Assembly (NCBI GenBank): GCA_000213395.2
Contig: AFHY01000005.1
Coordinates: 1-55,838, forward strand
DNA length: 55,838 nucleotides
From: a gamma proteobacterium SCGC AAA007-O20
Lineage (GTDB): Bacteria; Pseudomonadota; Gammaproteobacteria; PS1; Pseudothioglobaceae
Reading direction: 5' to 3'
The notes beneath the pieces are model-generated. The model saw only the letters and a program-made list of their open reading frames with translations. It searched no databases and was not told the DNA's origin. Below, in pieces: positions 50,652-55,838 of the stretch; the stretch's first letter is position 1; every line of letters starts with the position of its first letter. The position numbers and the translations under genes are program-made.

Positions 50652-51929
50652 ATGATAATTAAACAAATCAAAGCCCGTGAGGTTTTAGATTCTAGAGGCA
50701 ACCCTACTGTTGAAGCAGACGTAATTCTTAGTAACGGCATTTTCGGAAGTGCAATGGTTCCATCAGGAGCATCCACTGGTCAACGTGAAGCTTTGGAACT
50801 AAGGGATGGCGATAAAAACCGTTATTTGGGCAAAGGTGTTACTCAATCTGTTAATAATATCAATCATGAGATTAACGACGCCCTCGTTGGTATGAAAATC
50901 TCAAATCAACAAGCTCTTGATCTAAAAATGATTGACCTGGATGGCACTGAAACAAAATCTCGTTTAGGTGCAAATTCTATTCTGGCAGTATCTTTAGCCT
51001 GTGCCCATGCCAATGCAAACAACAACAAACAATCACTTTTTCGTTCGTTTGATTTTTCTGAAACTTATCAACTCCCAGTCCCCATGATGAACATTATCAA
51101 TGGCGGTGAGCATGCAAATAATAGTGTTGATATCCAAGAGTTTATGATTATCCCAGCTGGAGCACCTAACTTCAAAGAAGCATTACGGTATGGTGCTGAA
51201 GTTTTTCATCATTTAAAAAAGTTGCTTGACCAAGAAGGTCTTAATACAGCCGTCGGAGATGAAGGTGGTTTTGCACCTGACTTAAGCTCTAACGAGGAGG
51301 CTTTAAAGATTATAGTTAAAGCTATTGAGAGTGCAGGATATGAAGCAGGAAAAGATATCTTTATTGGAATTGATGCTGCTAGTTCTGAGTTTTACAACAA
51401 TGATACCTATAACTTATCCTCAGAAGGTTTGAAACTCAGTAATGAAGAATTTACGAATTATCTTACATCTTGGGTTGAAAAATATCCAATTATTTCGATT
51501 GAAGATGGAATGGATGAAAATGATTGGTCAGGCTGGGAGATGCTTACCAAAAAATTATCTGACAAAGTTCAATTGGTAGGTGATGATTTATTTGTTACTA
51601 ATAGTAAAATTTTAGCTAAAGGTATAGAGAACAATATTGCCAACTCGATCCTTATCAAAGTCAACCAAATAGGCACACTTACAGAAACGTTTAACGCAAT
51701 GAAGATGGCTTTAAGTGCTGGATACACTTGCGTTATGTCTCATAGAAGTGGCGAAACTGAAGATACTACTATTGCAGATCTATCTGTTGCAACCAACTGT
51801 GGACAAATTAAAACAGGCTCATTATCTCGTTCTGACAGGCTTGCAAAATATAATCGATTGCTGCGTATTGAAGAGGAACTAGGGGATGATGCATTCTATC
51901 CTGGACTCAGTGCATTCAAACATCTTTAA
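50652..51929 (+). CDS. eno: Enolase
   Basis: [48 protein letters not shown]. Confidence 0.98.
   Translation: MIIKQIKAREVLDSRGNPTVEADVILSNGIFGSAMVPSGASTGQREALELRDGDKNRYLGKGVTQSVNNINHEINDALVGMKISNQQALDLKMIDLDGTETKSRLGANSILAVSLACAHANANNNKQSLFRSFDFSETYQLPVPMMNIINGGEHANNSVDIQEFMIIPAGAPNFKEALRYGAEVFHHLKKLLDQEGLNTAVGDEGGFAPDLSSNEEALKIIVKAIESAGYEAGKDIFIGIDAASSEFYNNDTYNLSSEGLKLSNEEFTNYLTSWVEKYPIISIEDGMDENDWSGWEMLTKKLSDKVQLVGDDLFVTNSKILAKGIENNIANSILIKVNQIGTLTETFNAMKMALSAGYTCVMSHRSGETEDTTIADLSVATNCGQIKTGSLSRSDRLAKYNRLLRIEEELGDDAFYPGLSAFKHL
51407..51472. repeat. Internal source copy of the right-end 66-bp inverted repeat (within eno)
   Basis: Identical to the reverse complement of 55773-55838. Confidence 0.97.
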
Positions 51930-52005
51930 CAATAGACTTGTTCCAAGACTCTTCATCTTCTTTAAGGTTAAAATAAGTATTCATTGAATTAATATGGGTA
52001 ATTGA

Positions 52006-53253
52006 TTGGAATCACTGTCCACTTTTTGGCTAAGTGTCTTACTTTTCGCTCTAATTTTAGCTTCAGCTTTTTTCTCTGGTACGGAGACCTCGATGATGGC
52101 TATGAACCGTTATCGCCTAAAGGCCCTTAGTGCTAAAAACAACCCACAAGCAAAAAGAGTTGAAAAACTCTTAAAAAATATTGATTATTTAATTGGCGGC
52201 ATACTTTTAGGTAATAACTTTGTCAACATTCTCGCAGCAAGTATTACAACTATTCTTGCATTGAAGCTTTGGGGAGAAGGATCAGTGATAATTGCTTCGT
52301 TAGCTTTAACACTAGTTATTTTAATTTTTGCTGAAACAACACCAAAAACATTTGCAGCAAAAAACCCTGAGAAAATTGCCTTGCCTGCTTCGGCAACCAT
52401 AGAGTTACTGATTAAAATATTCAGACCCGTTATTTGGTCAATTTCCTATATTTCTCAGACTATCCTAAAACCGTTTGGTTTAAAACATTCGAGTAAAGAT
52501 AATTTAAACTCAGAAGAGCTAAGAATGGCTGTTGTAGATTCCAAATCAATAGTTTCAAAAAACTATCAAAAGATGCTTCTTAACATTATTGATTTAGAAA
52601 AAGTTAAGGTTGATGATATTATGGTTCCACATAATGAACTTGTTAGTGTTGATATTAATAATGAAGTTGAATTATTTGATCAACTAAAACGTATACAACA
52701 CACCCGACTTCTCATATTTGAAGGATCAGAAAATAATATTATTGGCACCATCCATATGAGAGATGTTGTTAATCTCTATGCTAAAGATGAAATAACTATT
52801 AAAGCAATTAAAGGGCTAATTCGTGATCCTTACTTTATTCCTGAAGGTACATCTTTGTCCATGCAACTTGAACATTTTAAAAACCAAAAAAGAAGGTTAG
52901 GTCTAGTAGTTGATGAGTATGGTGAGGTTAAAGGAATGGCTGTCCTTGAGGATATTTTGGAAGAAATTGTTGGGCAATTTACTTCTAACCAAGGAGAAAC
53001 TATAGAAGAAATTAACCAACAAGAAGATGGTAGTTACCTAGTAGATCCCCGGATAAGCATTCGTGAACTCAATAAAGCATTAAAGATTAAACTGCCATAT
53101 GGCAACGCCACAACTTTGAATGGCCTTATTTTAGAAAATTTACAGAGTTTTCCTCAACACAACTTATCTCTTAAGATTGAACCAATAATTATTGAAATTG
53201 TGCAAGTATCAAAACAAGGCATTAAACTTGTTCGAATCAACAAAATATATTAG
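52006..53253 (+). CDS. CNNM/CorC-type (DUF21-CBS-CorC_HlyC) transporter protein
   Basis: FFSGTETSMMAMNRYRLKAL DUF21, CBS pair, VVDEYGEVKGMAVLEDILEEIVG. Confidence 0.9.
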   Translation: MESLSTFWLSVLLFALILASAFFSGTETSMMAMNRYRLKALSAKNNPQAKRVEKLLKNIDYLIGGILLGNNFVNILAASITTILALKLWGEGSVIIASLALTLVILIFAETTPKTFAAKNPEKIALPASATIELLIKIFRPVIWSISYISQTILKPFGLKHSSKDNLNSEELRMAVVDSKSIVSKNYQKMLLNIIDLEKVKVDDIMVPHNELVSVDINNEVELFDQLKRIQHTRLLIFEGSENNIIGTIHMRDVVNLYAKDEITIKAIKGLIRDPYFIPEGTSLSMQLEHFKNQKRRLGLVVDEYGEVKGMAVLEDILEEIVGQFTSNQGETIEEINQQEDGSYLVDPRISIRELNKALKIKLPYGNATTLNGLILENLQSFPQHNLSLKIEPIIIEIVQVSKQGIKLVRINKIY

Positions 53254-53302
53254 GTATTATCCTGTTTTAAGTAATATTGAATTTTAAAATAGTAAGAAAA
53301 AA

Positions 53303-54295
53303 ATGTTCAAGTTCTTCACAAGTAAAAAATGGTTTCTCTGGGCATATCTTGGCTCGACAGTAATCTTAACGTCGTTATGGTTATCCGTACAAATTGATGT
53401 AAAGATTAATCATTGGTTTGGTGGCTTCTACGATATGATTCAAAAAGCATTAGGAACGCCAAATGCAATTACAATGACAGAATATTTAGAAGGATTATAT
53501 AGCTTTGGTAAACTTGCCGCCTTGTGGATTGTATTAGGACTTGCTACCGCATTTCTTACTTCACACTTTTTGTTTAGATGGCGCACTTCAATGGTTGAAT
53601 ATTATCACAGCGTATATGATAAAGCTCGCACTATTGAAGGCGCATCACAACGTGTACAAGAAGACACAATTAGATTTTCACGAATAATGGAAGGCTTGGG
53701 AACAGCTTTCATCGAATCAGTAATGGTATTAGTTGAGTACTTTCCATTATTGATGGGCTTATCAGTAGGTATTCCTATTATGTGGTTTGGCGATTGGTCA
53801 TATGGATTGGTTTCTGGTGCCCTTATTTGGGCTGTAGGTGGTACAGTTTTAATGATTGCACTAGCTTGGATATTAAGACTTGTAGGTATTGAATACGATT
53901 TACAAAAAAGGGAGGCTGCGTATCGCAAAATACTTGTTATAGCAGAAGACGATGGGAGCATAAGACCAAAATCATTAGAAGAGCTATTTGATGGAGTAAG
54001 AACAATTCATTACAAAAGTTATCTGTTTTATTTGTATTTTAATATTGGAAGACTTGCGTACTTGCAAGCCAACGTTTTGGTCGGATATATTTTCTTAGCA
54101 CCCGCAATAGTTGCCGGAGTAATGACACTTGGTGTAATGCAACAAATACTGAGAGCTTTTGGTAGAGTAGAAGGGTCACTTCAATATTTGTTTAATGCAT
54201 GGCCAACGATTATAGAATTAGCCAGTGTTTATAAACGTCTAAGAGAATTTGAACGACAAATTGATTCAATGACTGAATCGGAAGTAGAAGCGTAA
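53303..54295 (+). CDS. SbmA/BacA-like peptide transporter
   Basis: FRWRTSMVEYYHSVYDKARTIEGASQRVQEDTIRFSRIMEGLG; no ABC ATPase domain. Confidence 0.85.
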   Translation: MFKFFTSKKWFLWAYLGSTVILTSLWLSVQIDVKINHWFGGFYDMIQKALGTPNAITMTEYLEGLYSFGKLAALWIVLGLATAFLTSHFLFRWRTSMVEYYHSVYDKARTIEGASQRVQEDTIRFSRIMEGLGTAFIESVMVLVEYFPLLMGLSVGIPIMWFGDWSYGLVSGALIWAVGGTVLMIALAWILRLVGIEYDLQKREAAYRKILVIAEDDGSIRPKSLEELFDGVRTIHYKSYLFYLYFNIGRLAYLQANVLVGYIFLAPAIVAGVMTLGVMQQILRAFGRVEGSLQYLFNAWPTIIELASVYKRLREFERQIDSMTESEVEA

Positions 54296-55105
54296 TTAAA
54301 TCAACGATTGCCCCATTTTAAGTTCTTGTCCTGACTGCAGTTTTATTGCTGGGGCAGTCTCTGGAAGAAGCATAATAACCGTTGAGCCCATATTAAACCG
54401 ACCCAGCTCGTCACCTTTAAATAATTCAAACTCTTTTTCTGTGTAATCATAAACCTTAACCTCTTTTCCATACGGAGGTGTAATTTGACCCTGCCATGAA
54501 GTCTCCATAGAACCAACAAAAATTGCTCCAACCAGAACACAAGCCACTCTTCCATAAACAGTATCAAATAGACAAACTAAGCGCTCGTTTCGAGCAAAAA
54601 CTCCATTAACTTTATTTACCGTTTTGTGATTCACTGAGAATAGATCTCCAGGAATATATCGCATCGAAACCAACTTACTATCTATTGGCATATGGATACG
54701 GTGATAATCTTTAGGCGCAAGATAGATAGTTGCAAAATGTCCATTTTCTATTTTTTCTATGGATTCTCCAGCCAAAAGTTGCGATAAAGAGAAATGATGA
54801 CCTTTGGCCTGCAAGATTCTAGAGTCTTTTATTTGCCCTGCTTGTGATACGACACCATCTACAGGTGAAATAATTAGCGATTCTGAGATAGGCCTAGCCT
54901 GTGGCTTTAAAGCTCGAGTAAAGAAATCGTTAAAATGAGCATAATCAGAGATACTGTCTCTTTCAGCTTCAGCTAAATTGACTTGATGTTTATTGATAAA
55001 CCAACGCGTGAAGGTGTCTTTAATCCATACATTTTCGATTCGTGCAAACCGAAACATCAGCTTCGATAACAAATGCTGAGGCAATAAATACTGAAGAAAA
55101 GTCAT
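54296..55105 (-). CDS. psd: Phosphatidylserine decarboxylase
   Basis: FNDFFTRALKPQARPI, SPVDGVVSQAG, YLAPKDYHRIHMPID, FNMGSTVIMLLP (autocleavage GST motif). Confidence 0.93.
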   Translation of the reverse strand: MTFLQYLLPQHLLSKLMFRFARIENVWIKDTFTRWFINKHQVNLAEAERDSISDYAHFNDFFTRALKPQARPISESLIISPVDGVVSQAGQIKDSRILQAKGHHFSLSQLLAGESIEKIENGHFATIYLAPKDYHRIHMPIDSKLVSMRYIPGDLFSVNHKTVNKVNGVFARNERLVCLFDTVYGRVACVLVGAIFVGSMETSWQGQITPPYGKEVKVYDYTEKEFELFKGDELGRFNMGSTVIMLLPETAPAIKLQSGQELKMGQSLI

Positions 55106-55773
55106 TAAGCAAGCTTTGCCAAAATAAAGTCAATTACAGCCTTGAGCTCAATTTCAATTTTCTCAACTTCGTTTCGTGATTTGTATTCTATATTACCACT
55201 ATCGGCATGAGTGTCGCTGATAACAAGTCGGTGGGGGATACCCAAGAGTTCAGAGTCAGCAAACATAATGCCTGGTCGCTCTTTTCGATTATCTAGTAAC
55301 ACTTCAACTCCTTGACTTAGAAACTGTTCATAAAGTTCATCAGCCAGCTTTCTAACTCTGCTAGATTTGTTGTAATTTATTGGAACAATAACAAGTTGAA
55401 ATGGAGCTATCGACTCAGGAAAAATAATCCCTTTTTCGTCATGGTTTTGCTCAATGCTTGCCGCAACAATACGAGTTACACCAATACCATAACAACCCAT
55501 ATTCATATTTACAGCTTTGCCATCTTCACCAATAACATTGGCATTCATTGCGTCAGAATATTTTGTACCTAATTGAAAAATATGGCCAACTTCAATACCA
55601 CGCTTAATTTCAAGCTTACCTTTTCCATCTGGAGAAGGATCGCCAGATACCACGTTACGTAAATCAGCTGCAACAAAGTTTGAGGTATCACGACCCCAGT
55701 TAACGCCAATTAAATGTTTCCCTTCATCATTTGCACCACACACAAAGTCTGACAAGCAAGCCGCTGCATAGTC
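55105..55773 (-). CDS. proS: Prolyl-tRNA synthetase, C-terminal part (truncated by the chimeric contig end)
   Basis: [48 protein letters not shown]-terminal anticodon-binding domain. The ORF-track start [10 protein letters not shown] lies in the inverted eno copy. Confidence 0.92.
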   Translation of the reverse strand, partial: DYAAACLSDFVCGANDEGKHLIGVNWGRDTSNFVAADLRNVVSGDPSPDGKGKLEIKRGIEVGHIFQLGTKYSDAMNANVIGEDGKAVNMNMGCYGIGVTRIVAASIEQNHDEKGIIFPESIAPFQLVIVPINYNKSSRVRKLADELYEQFLSQGVEVLLDNRKERPGIMFADSELLGIPHRLVISDTHADSGNIEYKSRNEVEKIEIELKAVIDFILAKLA

Positions 55774-55838
55774 AAGATGTAAGATAATTCGTAAATTCTT
55801 CATTACTGAGTTTCAAACCTTCTGAGGATAAGTTATAG
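55773..55838. repeat. Terminal 66-bp inverted copy of eno 51407-51472 (probable chimeric contig end)
   Basis: The reverse complement of the last 66 bp matches the internal eno sequence exactly; identity stops at 55772/51473. Confidence 0.97.

Noticed and set aside
55774-55803. Met at 55803 as a native start of a short ProS-like protein
   Set aside because: These codons are antisense eno sequence created at the chimeric end; the true proS continues upstream and is not in the window.

Overview
AT-rich gammaproteobacterial contig. Gene content (form I cbbLS-cbbQ-cbbO with divergent cbbR, H+/Na+-PPase, streamlined operons) fits a SUP05/Thioglobus-like marine chemoautotroph, but this lineage is an inference. 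Main blocks: (i) 67-2915, a visibly GC-richer TRAP permease (5'-truncated) plus sulfatase; (ii) 3028-13166, a compact one-strand catabolic gene set (HTH-like small protein, cupin, Rieske oxygenase, SDR, alpha/beta hydrolase, VOC/extradiol dioxygenase, SDR, ThDP enzyme, aspartate-dehydrogenase-like protein, aldehyde dehydrogenase, IclR regulator), preceded by a 16-bp perfect palindrome; (iii) a GC-richer MFS gene, TSUP, a repeat protein, PhyH and a frameshifted YczE-like gene; (iv) kynureninase plus a nitrilase-family amidase; (v) a near-complete molybdopterin cluster; (vi) the RuBisCO operon with an extra 83-aa ORF and two mRNA hairpins; (vii) argJ, an FTR1 permease with two Fur-like boxes, and a diaminopropionate lyase/M24 peptidase/DMT set; (viii) hppA, trkHA and an ntrYX-like pair whose NtrX lacks the AAA+ domain; (ix) housekeeping genes rnd-rsmD-coaD-dnaK-dnaJ-eno-corC-sbmA-like-psd-proS. 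Both window ends are exact 66-bp reverse complements of internal sequence (1-66 = rc 3388-3453; 55773-55838 = rc 51407-51472). I interpret these as inverted chimeric junctions (MDA/foldback type) cut at an assembly k-mer overlap, so the first 66 and last 66 bp should not be read as native flanks. The best candidate for an undescribed system is the Rieske/extradiol/ThDP/AspDH cluster inside an autotroph-like genome.
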